Assembly: GCA_003993805.1 (NCBI GenBank)
Contig: RSEF01000020.1
Span: 10,995,965-11,059,964, forward strand
From: Himantopus leucocephalus
Taxonomy: Eukaryota; Chordata; Aves; Charadriiformes; Recurvirostridae
Length of the DNA stretch: 64,000 bases
Direction: 5' to 3'
Part shown: positions 39,901-50,150 of the stretch, in pieces
Layout of the letters: the number at the start of each line of letters is the position of its first letter
Numbering within the stretch: the first letter of the stretch is position 1
The notes under the pieces: generated by a model
What the model was told of the DNA's origin: nothing
Seen by the model: the letters and a program-made list of their open reading frames with translations, nothing else
The model's database searches: none
Made by a program: the position numbers and the translations under genes

Positions 39901-42900
39901 CTCCAAGAGGAAGGCAGGGGAATGGATGGAATTGGAAGGCAAACACAGATCTTGTTGCCAGACGAACCAGGCTTTGTAATTTCAGAGAAAAAATAATCTT
40001 CCTTCAATGGAGATAGAAAGAGGTAGTAGCATCACTGATACCACTTGAAACATACCCAATTGCCATACCACTGCTTGTTCTCAGGGAAAGACTTCATACA
40101 AAACTCTCACTTCCTAGTTTCTCCCAGATTTCTAATTTTCCTTTATCAGCCCTGGAAAGCTTTGCAGTTCCCTATTCCCTCCCCTTTTAAAAAACAATCC
40201 CTCTTCCTTCCTGGGCAATTCTTTCCTGAAAGCCTGTTTTTCATCCCTGACCTTATTTCCTGACCAATAAAGTCTATACAATCCATGCACAGCATAAAAA
40301 ATAGTTAATAGCTTCACTGTACAAAGTCACTATATCCCATATGTATACAGTAAGTAAGACTAGTTTGTACATGCATCTATTAACACAGTAACATTATACC
40401 ACAAAACGCTTGTCTTTGGTATGCAGCCTTGTCCTCCTACTGTACACGGAGACACCTCACTCTGTATAATGAAACTCATATACTAGCAGAATAACGAAAG
40501 GAACATTTTAGCTCAACGATGTATGCTTGATGCACCATGGCAGAATAAGATGTGAAAAACAATACCTCATCCAGCTCCTGAAGTGATTTGTGGATCCCAT
40601 CAGCCCCATCCAGTTAGAGACAGCAAAAGATAAAAAGGAAAAAAAAAGAGACATAGGACAGATATAGGGTATGGTCAGTTGAAAAAATACTAATTTATTT
40701 TTTAAGCATGACGGTTTACCAAGAACAAAACAGACTGGCTTTTAAACACAGTTATTCAATAAATGCATCATGATATTGTACTTTTTAAGTCAGCATTTTG
40801 CCTAATGTGCAAACTTTTAAAAAAATACTTCAGTTGCTTGGTAAACAGAAAGAACGTAAGAGATTTAGTTAAGAGCTTGGTTTGTTTTTCAAAGTAACTG
40901 CACAGTGAAGTTTCTAATTACTAAAATTTCAGGTAGAAAAACTGCAACAGAATATATTGAAGTGTGACAGCAAGGGCAATTTGAATGCAGTACTGACAGC
41001 ATTGGGTAGATTTAGATTGGATATTAGGAAGAAATTTTTCCCTGTGCGGGTGGTGATCCCCTGGCGCAGGTTGCCCCGAGAAGCTGTGGCTGCCCCATCC
41101 CTGGAGGTGTTCAAGGCCAGGTTGGACGGGGCTTGGAGCAACCTGGGCTGGGGGAAAGTGTCCTTGCCCAGGGCAGGGGGGTGGGACTGGATGAGCTTTA
41201 AGGTCCCTTCCCACCCAAACTGTTCTCCAATTGTATCTCATCCACTTGTGAGACAGAAGGTTTGATTATGACTGGAGGATCCACACACAAGTTTTTGTAA
41301 GACATTTGTTGACAAGCACCCCAATTATCACAGGATTAAACAGACAGCAAAAGACAAAAAGCGAAAGCAAATGGCTGCATACGCTCACTTATGTACACAC
41401 TTCAATTATGCTCTAGTTTCAGGTAACATTAATCCCACACGCATATGAAAAAACACAAAAGGCAACATATCTTCTCTATTCATCAGTCTTTGTACTGTAG
41501 AGGGTATGTGCAAGCAAAATTAATCTTTCACTGAAAGATTTAACAAAGCAAGCATGTCAAATCTAAGCCAAGGACAAAATACTTGTGGTTTAACAGGCTT
41601 CAACTAATGATCTCTTTTATCCTGTACCAAGCTTTTGAAATAGGACTATACTGTTAAGAATGCTGCTTTGATTATCTGAGTTTAAGGAGACTGTCCACAT
41701 GAGAATGCATCTTCCAGGGCAGAATGCAGTTTTCGACAGCGAGCTCTCATAGTGAAGGATTTCTTCAGGAGAAGCCTGGAGAGTGAACTGAGGTAAGCCA
41801 AAGTACTACGAGCTAAAATTTGCAATGCTGCCCTGCTGGCATTCAGCAGCTCTGCTCTGGGAACACCACCCAAAAGGAAAGGTAATCGGCTGCAACTTCT
41901 GACAGTGATGGGCGCCTCAGAAACATGGAAGGCAAACAGATCACACTGCCACCTTTACACTTCTTGCTAAAACAGTACACTTGTCCTAAGTAACTGTGGA
42001 ACTCTGAACTGTCCACCAGAATCAAGACTTGACTAACTTCACCCACTGCACAAGAGCGACAATTTCCAACCACTGTTAGCTTTCATTACGTTTCAATGAG
42101 CATCCTAGAAAATAGCTTCAATTAATGTTAACAAACACTGTAAATAAATGTTTTGTGCAAGTGCTATTGCACTCACTGTTGAGTAAAAGTGTGGTTTCGC
42201 AGCTCAGTAGCCTGTATGCGAGTGTAAACTATCACTAACTTTTCTACATGATATTTTAAAAAAATCCAAGGATCTAAAGAAGTGATATTGATATTGGCAA
42301 AACACCACATTAGTAAGAACTAAATGCAGTGCCAAATTAAACACATATAATACACATTACTATTGACACTTCCTGTTCTGCAAACGCCATTTAATACATT
42401 GCTTGTCAGACACAGGTGTAATAAAGTTAACAACGAACAAAGACCATTCAACAGCTTCTCATCAGTCAAAATAAAATTTGCAGCACAGAGAAATGCTTTT
42501 CCTAACAAAAGTGCACTAATGTAAAGCAATTTCGAATGATGAGACTGCCAGCAGATATTTACTGGTGCCTATTACAAATAAATGGTAAGCTTGAACAGAA
42601 AGTGTAACGACCTCAGTAGAGCTGAGCCGCCAAGCAGTCCCTCACAGCCTGACTCGCTCAAAACTTACAAACAGCTGCATGAGCTGCCTCTGAACAAACG
42701 GCTTGTTGAAGTTTCTCTAATGAGGACTTACACTAGAATCTACCGACTCCCCCGTCTCACAGGAGACTTTCAGTATTAGTCGTATTTGGGGGGGGGGAAT
42801 GAAAAGGACAACGGACATCAGAGCAAATTATGGAAAAATTCAAGCAATGGATACAACCTGCACTACTGTATTTAACAGCGCCCACACTTATGTGAATAGA

Positions 42901-43437
42901 AGAGTTCTGCTCTATGAAATAAGTCGGATATTTTGCTTTGGGGAAAGGAGGCATCGAAAAGCGCAATGGGCAAAAAACCTCCTGTCAATGCTAACGTGAA
43001 GTTATTGGAACAATAACTGTATTTATTACTCATGAAGCGAATAGAGATGTGATCAGCACCGAAACAGACCTCTTCTGTTCATTTTACGTGANNNNNNNNN
43101 NNNNNNNNNNNNNNNNNNNNNNNNNNNNNNNNNNNNNNNNNNNNNNNNNNNNNNNNNNNNNNNNNNNNNNNNNNNNNNNNNNNNNNNNNNNGGGCCGGGG
43201 GCAGCGGGGCCGGTCGGGGAGGGGGGGAGCGGGGCACACAGCACGGCTGCCGGGCAGCCCGCGGCGCAGCGAGGTACGGAAGGATGAAGGGAGGAGACTC
43301 ACCGCAGCAGCCATGCTACGTGAACTCAGAGGGCTGGAGGAGCCGTAACTACTCACTTGCTCGGCCAGCAGCTGCCGGCTCTGCACCGCGTTGTTCCGCA
43401 ACAACAAGAACGCGTCCGTTAGACGCCGGGTGGCCAT
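30809..43437 (-). CDS. STX16: STX16, syntaxin-16 (Qa-SNARE), 8 constitutive exons
   Basis: Eight GT-AG exons join to 304 codons, closely matching human syntaxin-16 isoforms. Residues 1-27 hold the N-terminal peptide ([10 protein letters not shown]) that in this family binds the SM protein VPS45. An Habc-type three-helix region follows at about 65-165. The Qa-SNARE motif runs from roughly 205 to 265, with the zero-layer glutamine Gln243. A C-terminal membrane anchor at 281-301 is followed by only KSH. Syntaxin-16 resides in the trans-Golgi/early endosome. It pairs with VTI1A, syntaxin-6 and VAMP4 for endosome-to-Golgi transport and recycling. An alternative exon 1 donor and a 12-nt microexon provide longer isoforms. 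Start is the CpG-island ATG at 43437. The final residue is His where I recall Arg in human. Confidence 0.97.
33160..33240 (-). CDS. STX16: STX16 exon 7
   Basis: Codons 244-270, [14 protein letters not shown] to KQLHK, the C-terminal half of the SNARE helix. Phase 0 on both sides. Acceptor ATTTAG, donor GTAAGG. Confidence 0.96.
33785..33928 (-). CDS. STX16: STX16 exon 6
   Basis: Codons 196-243, [12 protein letters not shown] to AMIVEQ. It carries the N-terminal half of the SNARE motif and ends exactly on the zero-layer Gln243. Acceptor CAACAG, donor GTACGT. Confidence 0.97.
35106..35197 (-). CDS. STX16: STX16 exon 5
   Basis: Completes Arg165 and covers codons 166-195, [13 protein letters not shown] to DTLYDR, the linker between Habc and the SNARE motif. 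Acceptor TTACAG, donor GTAAGT. Confidence 0.96.
36018..36180 (-). CDS. STX16: STX16 exon 4
   Basis: Codons 111-164 plus one base, [13 protein letters not shown] to AQSDYLK, ending in phase 1 with donor GTAAGC. Acceptor TCTCAG. Central Habc helices. Confidence 0.96.
36525..36650 (+). mobile_element. MIR-like SINE fragment in STX16 intron
   Basis: The text GAGGTTAAGTGACTCG, then CAGTGAGTGCAGC, then AGAGCCCAGGACTTCTGGCT follows the order of the MIR/CORE-SINE core and 3' part (GAGGTTAAGTGACTTG..CACAGTGAGT..AACCCAGG..CTGGCTC). It is diverged and lies antisense to STX16. Confidence 0.5.
36732..36872 (-). CDS. STX16: STX16 exon 3
   Basis: Codons 64-110, [15 protein letters not shown] to TTQEITQ, first Habc helix. 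Phase 0 on both sides. Acceptor TTTTAG, donor GTACAG. Confidence 0.96.
38100..38207 (-). CDS. STX16: STX16 exon 2
   Basis: Codons 28-63, [15 protein letters not shown] to KWVDGADE, phase 0 on both sides. Acceptor CTGTAG, donor GTAAGT. Confidence 0.96.
39630..39805 (+). mobile_element. CR1 LINE 3' end fragment in STX16 intron
   Basis: The sequence TTGGATGAGGTTGTCCAGAG, later CTTGGAGATTTCCAAGACT, then TGAACTAGATGATCTCCAGA, GGTTCCTTCCAA and TATGATTCT follows the CR1 3' end in order. It is well diverged and antisense to STX16. Confidence 0.85.
40566..40577 (-). CDS. STX16: STX16 alternative 12-nt microexon (ELDE)
   Basis: On the minus strand TTCAG is followed by GAGCTGGATGAG and then GTATTG, so 12 bases coding Glu-Leu-Asp-Glu lie between a good acceptor and an acceptable donor. 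It falls in the intron between exons 1 and 2 and keeps phase 0 on both sides. The human long isoform, as I recall it, carries ELDE just before LADDRM, exactly the junction this microexon would fill. The upstream polypyrimidine tract is weak, in keeping with regulated inclusion. Confidence 0.75.
40985..41235 (+). mobile_element. CR1 LINE 3' end fragment in STX16 intron
   Basis: Readable landmarks in order are GGATATTAGGAAGAAATTTT, GGTTGCCC, TCCCTGGAGGTGTTCAAGGC, GGCTTGGAGCAACCTGGGCT, then TTTAAGGTCCCTTCCCACCC. This is the best-preserved CR1 copy in the window. It lacks the terminal ATTCTATG repeats and is antisense to STX16. Confidence 0.93.
43092..43191. other. Assembly gap (100 N) in the STX16 CpG island
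   Basis: Exactly 100 N in STX16 intron 1, about 110 bp past the alternative exon 1 donor. GC-rich sequence starts abruptly on the right side, so part of the island is probably missing. Confidence 0.98.
43303..43356 (-). CDS. STX16: STX16 exon 1 alternative 3' extension (18 codons)
   Basis: Reading past the first donor (GTGAGT at 43356) stays open for [19 protein letters not shown] second donor, GTGAGT, follows in the same phase. Human syntaxin-16 has a long isoform with a similar insert (VSSHITSSPLHSRSIAA) at this place. Two GTGAGT donors 54 bp apart would give isoforms of 45 or 27 codons before exon 2 or the microexon. Confidence 0.8.
43357..43437 (-). CDS. STX16: STX16 exon 1
   Basis: Codons 1-27, [16 protein letters not shown] to QLLAEQ, donor GTGAGT, phase 0. 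It encodes the VPS45-binding N-terminal peptide. Confidence 0.97.
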
Positions 43438-43930
43438 GGCCTACCGCCGCCGGGCCCTCGGCCCTAGCTCAGCCCGGGGCCCGCGGGCACAGCCGCCGGC
43501 CGGCCGCTCACAGGGCCCGGGCCGAGGCCGCCAGCGCCGGGCCCCCCCGGCCGCCGGGCCCGTCCATCCCCCCCGGATCCGGCGGCGGCCTCGGCGCACT
43601 TCCGCGTTGTGCATCGCCCGGCGCCTTCCGCCCCGCCCCGGCCGGGCCCGCCCGCCCCGCACCAGCGTTCCGGCCCTCCCGGCGAGCAGCGCCGCGCCGC
43701 GCCCGGTCCCGAGACCCGCTCGGGGCTGACAGGCCCCGGCCCCGGCGGGGCGGTGGGGGCCGTGGTGCCTCCTGCCGGCGGCCCGTGAGGAGGGCCGGGG
43801 CGGGCCCAGGGGAAATGGCGGCCGGGGCTGGTGGCCGGGCCGCGGCCCTGCCGGGCCCTGCGGGGGACTCTCGGCACAGCGGCCGCCGACAGAGGAGCAC
43901 TGCCGTTCCGTCGCGTTTTCGGCTAACCTG

Positions 43931-45269
43931 CTCCTTCTCCCTGCTGTGAATCATCCTCAGAAGGCCTAAGTTTGGTTCAAAGCGAAATACTGTAGTATGA
44001 CCATTTGGGTCTGATGGGTTCTCTTTTCCCATTCATTTTTTATGTTCTGCATCCCCCCTTCCCCCGGTCTCTTTTGCTTCCAGTGAATTTTCTGCTTTCT
44101 GAAAAGCCTCACACAGCTTTTTTTGCCGACTCTGACCGTTCAAAAACCAGGACGTTCCCAGAAAACGAACAAGCCGTTTAAAATGGCAATATTGGGTTTG
44201 ACCTCCCTTAAAAAGAGGCTTTTCAGTAAGGCGGCCTGAGGTGATTTCCCCGTGCTGCTCTGCGCGGCTGCCCCTGCCCAGGGCAGACGGGGCGCGAGGG
44301 GGGTCTGGGCTCCCTCCTGCGCTCCCCCTCCTCGCATTCACCTTCACCCCCACCTTCACCCCCACCTTCGCGGCTGCCGACGGCCGCGTCCCAGACCCCC
44401 ATGGCCAGGGCAGCGCCGGCACGATGGGCGCCCGGAGAGTCCCCAGCTTCAACGCTCACCCCCCAAAAACAACCAGTGTTTACACATGTGGTAGGAACAG
44501 TGACTATAATCACAACCACATTTTCTGGAAATGTTACCCCGTTTTATCTAACCGCCTGGGTAAACTTGTACAGTGAGAAATACAGAAAGGTATTCATTTG
44601 CTATTGTAAGACATTTGGGGAGTTCTCTTGAGCAGCCCTTCTGCCTCAGCAGGAGAGACCCGAAACTTGGAATTCAGCAAGGAAATAAGCTCCAGTCGTA
44701 CAAGGACTAACGCACACGTTTCATTTTTCGTGGTCTGGTGAAATCTGTTTTCATTTTGGCTGCCTGACAGAGGCTTTAAAAATATACGTACCTACTTCAT
44801 TTCTTCATGCTAATTTTTAATCTACTGTAACAATTTTTTATTCTATGAGAAAAGTTTCAGCTAATGACCTTCCAGCCTTCTCTTGGCACTACTGCCATGG
44901 CTGTAGGGCGAGAAGAATTTCTCCTGCTGTCAGCGGTCTCCCCGTGATCTTCTAGCCCTGGATGCATGCGCAGGGAAAACCGGTTGGAGTATCTTAGATG
45001 GTGGGATGGCAAACATGAACCCAGTGGGAAGCCTGATACCCTAATGTGCTGGAAGTTGGTACACACTGCCAATTAACGCCTTTTGCTTCCTGATTTTTGA
45101 GAGCTTAAAAAGGTTTGAATATTGGGCAGGCCTGGAATTTAAAGCAGAGGGTATAAAAGCATCTGGGACTTGTACACAGAGGGGTGAAACTCTGTAAGGA
45201 AGGGCTCCAGACCTAACTCGGTGAATAGCCACTTCAAAGGGGATATTAGGAATAAGCAAAGGGAGTAGA
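43931..45269. other. Upstream flank of STX16, no gene recognised
   Basis: This is sequence between the STX16 island and a LINE remnant. A secondary GC-rich patch at 44225-44450 contains a short tandem repeat. A TATA-like TATAAAAG at 45152-45159 has no supported transcript. Confidence 0.5.
44336..44370. repeat. 12-bp tandem repeat (ACCTTCACCCCC), about 3 copies
   Basis: Consecutive units of CACCTTCACCCC are directly readable, in a GC-rich patch about 0.9 kb upstream of STX16. Confidence 0.85.
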
Positions 45270-46060
45270 AGGAATGGAAAAAAGGATTAATCAAAGAAAA
45301 CTACGTCTCAGAAGTTAGGAAGTGTAGGCATAAAGGGAAATGTGCCAGAAGTAAAGCAGAGTTAGACTGTGCAAAGGAAATTAAAACAAATAGCAAAATG
45401 TTCTTCTGGCGTACGTACCAGGAGACGGAGACAAGAGGTAGGGGTGATGAAAGGGGGAGAGGCAGGACACAAATGAATACATAATATGTAGTGGAAATGT
45501 ACGTAGAGAAAATTAATGCATGGAGATAGAAATTATTGCATCCAAGTGGAACAAAACGTAAAGATCATAATACAACAATAATTTCTGACCCAGACATCTA
45601 ACGGCACTGGCCTATCAAGGTTGTACCTGGCTGTGTAACAGCATCACTGCAGGAGCAACACAACACAGTTTGAGAGGAGGAAAAATTGTTCCAGCATTTA
45701 AAAAGAGGAAAAATGATTGAATTCTGATCCAAATAAAATACAAGACTTTTGGATAAATTTAGCAGTAAAGAAGAATACCAGACATGATGGCAGATAGAAA
45801 TGGGCTAAAATACAACATGCTTTTTCTGAAGGTGTAGACTGCTAGACTAACCTGATGACTTTGTAAGGTAACTAGTTTTCTAAACAGAGAAAAGATCTAT
45901 TCTGTCTGGTAATGAATAAATGTAGGCTGGAAATTAGAACAAAACACTTAACCATCAGAGGAATGAGGTCCTGGTATATCTTTCCTAGAGGCATGGCAAG
46001 GGCAAACAAATGCATTGGAAGGTAGCACTCAATCGTTCATAAAAAGGATCATATTTTCCC
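45270..46060 (+). mobile_element. Degenerate CR1/L3-like LINE remnant
   Basis: Several pieces in order resemble the 3' half of L3/CR1-clade LINEs: GCAAAGGAAATTAAAACAAA, GGGTGATGAAAGGGGGAGAG, ACTGCTAGACTAACCTGATG, and ATGTAGGCTGGAAATTAGAA followed by CTTAACCATCAGAGGAATGA. No open frame survives. The boundaries are approximate. Confidence 0.5.
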
Positions 46061-48580
46061 CTCCTAAGCCAGCACATATCACTAAATGTACCCTTCTAAG
46101 TGTATACCATTAATATTTCAGGCTGTTTCTTCTTGGTGCTAAAGCCCACTGCCATAGGTTTGGAGCCTGTGCCTTCCTTTGCCCTCTTGTCTGCTTTTTT
46201 AATGCCTGTTCCTTTCTGCTGTTGTTAATGAGCAATGCGATAGCAATGCTGCCTGCACTCGCGCATTCCTGCGCCCACCGCCTCCCACAGCCAGGGCCTG
46301 ATCCAAAATGGTGGGAACTTTCCAGTTCATACCGTGGCATTTGAATCAGGCTTCTGGAGGAAGACAAAAATACTCCGTATTTCAGAAGAACATTCTATTT
46401 TGAGGCGAATAGCTAAGCTTTTTTTTTTTTTTTTTTTNTTAATGGAAAGATAATCAGAGCCATATTTCAAAAGCCAGCTTTTGAACTGTGCTTGCAAACT
46501 CCCTTCTCACAGTCCAGTCCCTGTACCACCACTGTTGACTGTTTAGCTACCCAGGCTAAGCCAAGGGCAAACAGACCTTTTGCTTCGGTGATCAAATGCA
46601 GGTCAACCCCCACGACATTTTATCTTCTGCAATTGAGTAGATACATGGAGGAGGTGAAATATTGCAGTCTTTTGAAGCCTGCAATTGGCTTGTGCCAAAG
46701 GTAGGATTAATGGACCATTAAGTGCATTTTGCCCTGGAAAATCCCACCATCCTTTTGCAGCTGGGACACCTGGCTGCCAGAAAAGTTCTTCTGCAGGCAA
46801 GTTTCTGAAGAAGAAATCAGCAAAGCGGCTGGGTTACCTCTGCCATTGCTTGAGGTGCATTTTCTGCATGGGAATTGAGAGGACCTTGGAAAAATAGACC
46901 ACATTCTTGCCTTTATCCTGTTGCAGAAGATTTTCAGGCTTCAGGGCTGTCAAACTGGCAGCTTCCAGAGTGTGTTAATCACTGAACCCGGATTTGTTTG
47001 GGCAGTGAACCGGGAGTTCCCCCGAATTTGGGCAGCGGGTGTGCTTCTGACAGCCTCTCTGTAGGTGGTGCTGCAAGGCAGGGAGATGTGAGCAAGAATC
47101 GCCTCAGCTATTTTTAAAATTCATTCCCCTGGTTTCTTAACCGGCTCTTGGTATTCCAACTTTGTTAAAAGAAAATTAGACATAGTTGCCCATAATTTCT
47201 TTATTTTGATGAGCTATAATCTAAATGCACCTATTGGAAATATAAACAGAGGAGAACTCTTATTTTCTCTGGGTTCAAACTGTTGACATTACATACTCTT
47301 CCTGGAAAACTGCAGTCGAACAAGCTGTCTTTTCCTATTGATCTAACTTTACCAGAATTTTAAAAGCAGATTGTAGAATCTAATGAATTAGAGAAGAACA
47401 TCTGAAAAAGAATAGTAAGTTGGTCATGCAGATACCCGAAGTAATGGATGTTTAAATTATAAAAAGAAAGAAATTCACATCTCTAAGTGGGCTCTGTCCT
47501 CTTTTTCTCTACACTCAAATGTTGCCGTAAGTTCAGCTGCTCTTCTGCACATTGAAAAATGGTGAAATGAATCCTGCAAATATGTCTGTACTCCTCCCCT
47601 GCTACTGAAATGCCGTCAGTCCAGGTGGAACCAAGTCTTGCTTCAGGCTGGGTAGGCAGTGAAGACCGCTGTGTCTGCTTGGAGGGGTGGGAGAAACTTT
47701 TTAATCAAAATTCAGCTGCAAAGATTTGGTATTTGCAGGCAGACATACTTCACATACATAATTAGACATGCAACCTTGTTCAAAGGCAGATGTGAGAGTT
47801 GCAGTCTATGAGCCCGTACCCCAGTCTCGTGACAGGCTAATAATGCCTGTGGTACTTAAACAATGGAACAACTTTGTCATCTAATATTGTGCAAAATTCC
47901 TTGCCTCAGCTAGGCACTATATTAAATATTCTGTGTCACCATGGTGTTAGGTCACCTCTGCAGCAAAGATAAACGATCGCTCATTGTAGGCGTTTGTATC
48001 TCGGCGTATCCTAATTACCTCTCCAGTAGTCATGTGAAGCTATTCTGTATGTAAATTGATGTATCAAATGTAAAAATTTGTTACTGGTCTCTTTCTTGTA
48101 AGATATATATCAAAAGGTTTTAGATCAAGATGGGATACCTAGCTATCATGGATGATGTTTTAGCTGAGCAGAAGTTGTGGAGCTGGATGTACAGCAGGGG
48201 CTAAATGTTCATCCACTGAAACGGCAGTGTGAATTCCAGATGTTTCTGTCCCCTAGCTGTTTGCTGTTGACCATAGCAATGATGTTACCCTGCAATTTAG
48301 CTAGCACAGTACGCTCTGTGAGTGCTTCTTATGTGCGTTAGTGCAAGCCAATCAGTTTAGTTACTGAGATAGCAGCTTTCCTTGAGAGGTTGAGCCACCG
48401 CAGCTGCGACGCTGGAGTGCTGAGGGCAGTTCGCTCGAACCCACTTCGAGGGTCGAACAGTACCGTGTCTGGAGCAGGAGAGGAGGGAAATGTATTGTTT
48501 GCTTCCTGTGGCAGAGTCCCCCCAGTACTTCAAGTGCATGCATACACAAAGAGATTGTAATCAAAATAAGTAGACAAGGG
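46061..48580. other. Intergenic, no gene recognised
   Basis: No exon on either strand. It contains a poly-T run at 46419-46440 with an N at 46438, which may be the reverse-strand tail of a retroposed sequence or a simple repeat. The rest appears unique. Confidence 0.5.
46419..46440. repeat. Poly-T tract with ambiguous base
   Basis: About 22 bases of T with N at 46438. The N indicates unresolved homopolymer length. No flanking target-site duplication was obvious. Confidence 0.9.
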
Positions 48581-48690
48581 AAGTATTATTATTCCTCTTT
48601 TAGAGATGAGGAACCGAGCCATGAAGAGATTCGGTGAGCAGTTCCCCTGCGGATATGCATAATGTAAGAGCTGGCAATAAAACACAGGAT
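48581..48690 (+). mobile_element. MIR-like SINE fragment (first of two adjacent)
   Basis: ATTATTCCTCTTTTAGAGAT, then GAGGAACCGAGCCATGAAGA and GATTCGGTGAGCAG, resembles the MIR core (CATTTTACAGATGAGGAAACTGAGGCTCAGAGAGGTTAAGTGA). It is diverged and is followed immediately by a second MIR-like unit. Confidence 0.55.
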
Positions 48691-48830
48691 TCATCATTAC
48701 TGCCATTTTACAGATGGGAAAACCAAGTCCCAGCCCAAGAGCGGCTTGCTCAAGGTCGCACAGGGTATTTATAGCAAACCCAGGACCTGAATCTGGAGCT
48801 GCTGAGTCCTGGTCAGCGTTTTTCCCCAGG
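48691..48830 (+). mobile_element. MIR-like SINE (second of two adjacent)
   Basis: CATTTTACAGATGGGAAAAC, GGCTTGCTCAAGGTCGCACA, then AAACCCAGGACCTGAATCTG and TGAGTCCTGGTCAG match the MIR core and 3' region in order. This is the clearest MIR-like copy in the window. Confidence 0.75.
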
Positions 48831-50080
48831 GAATCATGGATAAGGAGATTAGTGTCAATAGTTTCCCCAAAGCAGCAGAATTTCAGAAAGAGAGGGAAGA
48901 GTGTTCCAGAAAAAGGGGCCTGTGCTTGTGTGAGAAAAAGAAGCTTAGACTCCGGTATCCCCAGCAACTCATACCTATATTCTTGTTAGCCTAATTAGTG
49001 GCAATGTTCTGCTTCCAGAAGGTTTTATCTCCTTAGATTAGGTGGTGTTTTTTTTAACTAATAAAATTAGAGAAGGCAATTCAGAAAGATATATTACAGT
49101 AGATCACAGACTGACATTCATTCCAGCAATAACAACTGTTATCAAAGAAAGATCTTTTTCATAAACATAGGAAACAAGTCAGGCTGATGAAGACATGAAC
49201 AGGTTTTTGCACATTACAATGTAAAAATAATCAATGAAATAGTGAAAAACATCTAATCGGAAGGTCTGCATAATAAGCATTATCTCGCACAGAAGTAGTC
49301 TGACTGCGCTTTATAATGAATGGCATTTAGCCATAAATCATTCTGAAATAAGAGGGAAAGAAGGAATGCCCCTGCTAATTTCAGTGCCATTTGGGAGCAG
49401 CAGAGGGCACATAAGAGCAGGTTCCTGCTTAAATCTTCACTTTTCTGGCCTGCATTTTCCTGTACTCAGGAACTCCTATTCTTATTTTCTTCTTATACTT
49501 ATTTTCTTAACGAACCGGTGCCAAGTGGCTAGCAAGTGGGTATCCTCTAAAGAAGCAATCGTAGATTTCCAGACTGGTTTTCTGTCACTTAGGACTGCTG
49601 CTTGCAGCTGATGTATTATGCCAAGATACTGCCGTACATGGTGTTTATTGCTATTCTCAGAGGTACTTAGAAATGGGAAATGTTAGAATCTGAGATAAGT
49701 ACAAAGATGATGTAAGAGAGCAAGGAAGGAAACTAGACCAAGCAAAAAAAACCCAACACGTTTATTAGACCAAGTGAAGCAAGGCGGGGAGGAGGGGTTG
49801 GAGCTGCAGCTGAGAATGGCCATGGGGAGATGATGAAATCCCCTTTCGGCCTTAAATGGCATCACAGTAAAAGAAAAAAAAAAAAAAGAAGGGCAAACCA
49901 TACATCTGAAATCAAAACAAAGGGGTTACAAGGAACAGCAGCTCCAAGAAAGGAACTGCTCTCATTTCTTTCTCTTTTCTTCCTGTCGCTCAGATAAAAG
50001 AATTACAGTGACTCTAGAAACACTTTTACCACCGCCTGTGAACTTCCACTCCACAGAGCAAGGCCTCACGGGAACACGTC
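48831..50080. other. Intergenic, no gene recognised
   Basis: Unique-looking AT-rich sequence with no exon supported. It includes an A-run near 49869-49886. Confidence 0.5.
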
Positions 50081-50150
50081 TTATTGCCCCCAGTTCATAC
50101 ATGAAGAAACTGAGGCAAGGGAGAGTGACGCTGATTTGACAATCAGGTTT
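50081..50150 (+). mobile_element. MIR-like SINE core fragment
   Basis: TTCATACATGAAGAAACTGA GGCAAGGGAGAGTGACGC resembles the MIR core (TTCACAGATGAGGAAACTGAGGCAC.GAGAG.TGA). Only a short piece remains. Confidence 0.5.

Larger units (their letters stand above)
43192..43930. promoter_or_regulatory. STX16: CpG island and promoter of STX16
   Basis: GC- and CpG-dense DNA surrounds STX16 exon 1 and extends about 500 bp upstream. Its downstream edge is cut by a gap. Long open frames on both strands are by-products of GC richness. Confidence 0.85.

Noticed and set aside
43284..43949. 221-codon plus-strand open frame over STX16 exon 1
   Set aside because: Antisense to STX16 exon 1 in a CpG island, with low-complexity composition and no family likeness.
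45152..45159. TATA-box-like TATAAAAG
   Set aside because: No downstream exon, initiator or transcript evidence; such octamers are common by chance in AT-rich DNA and it sits beside an old LINE remnant.
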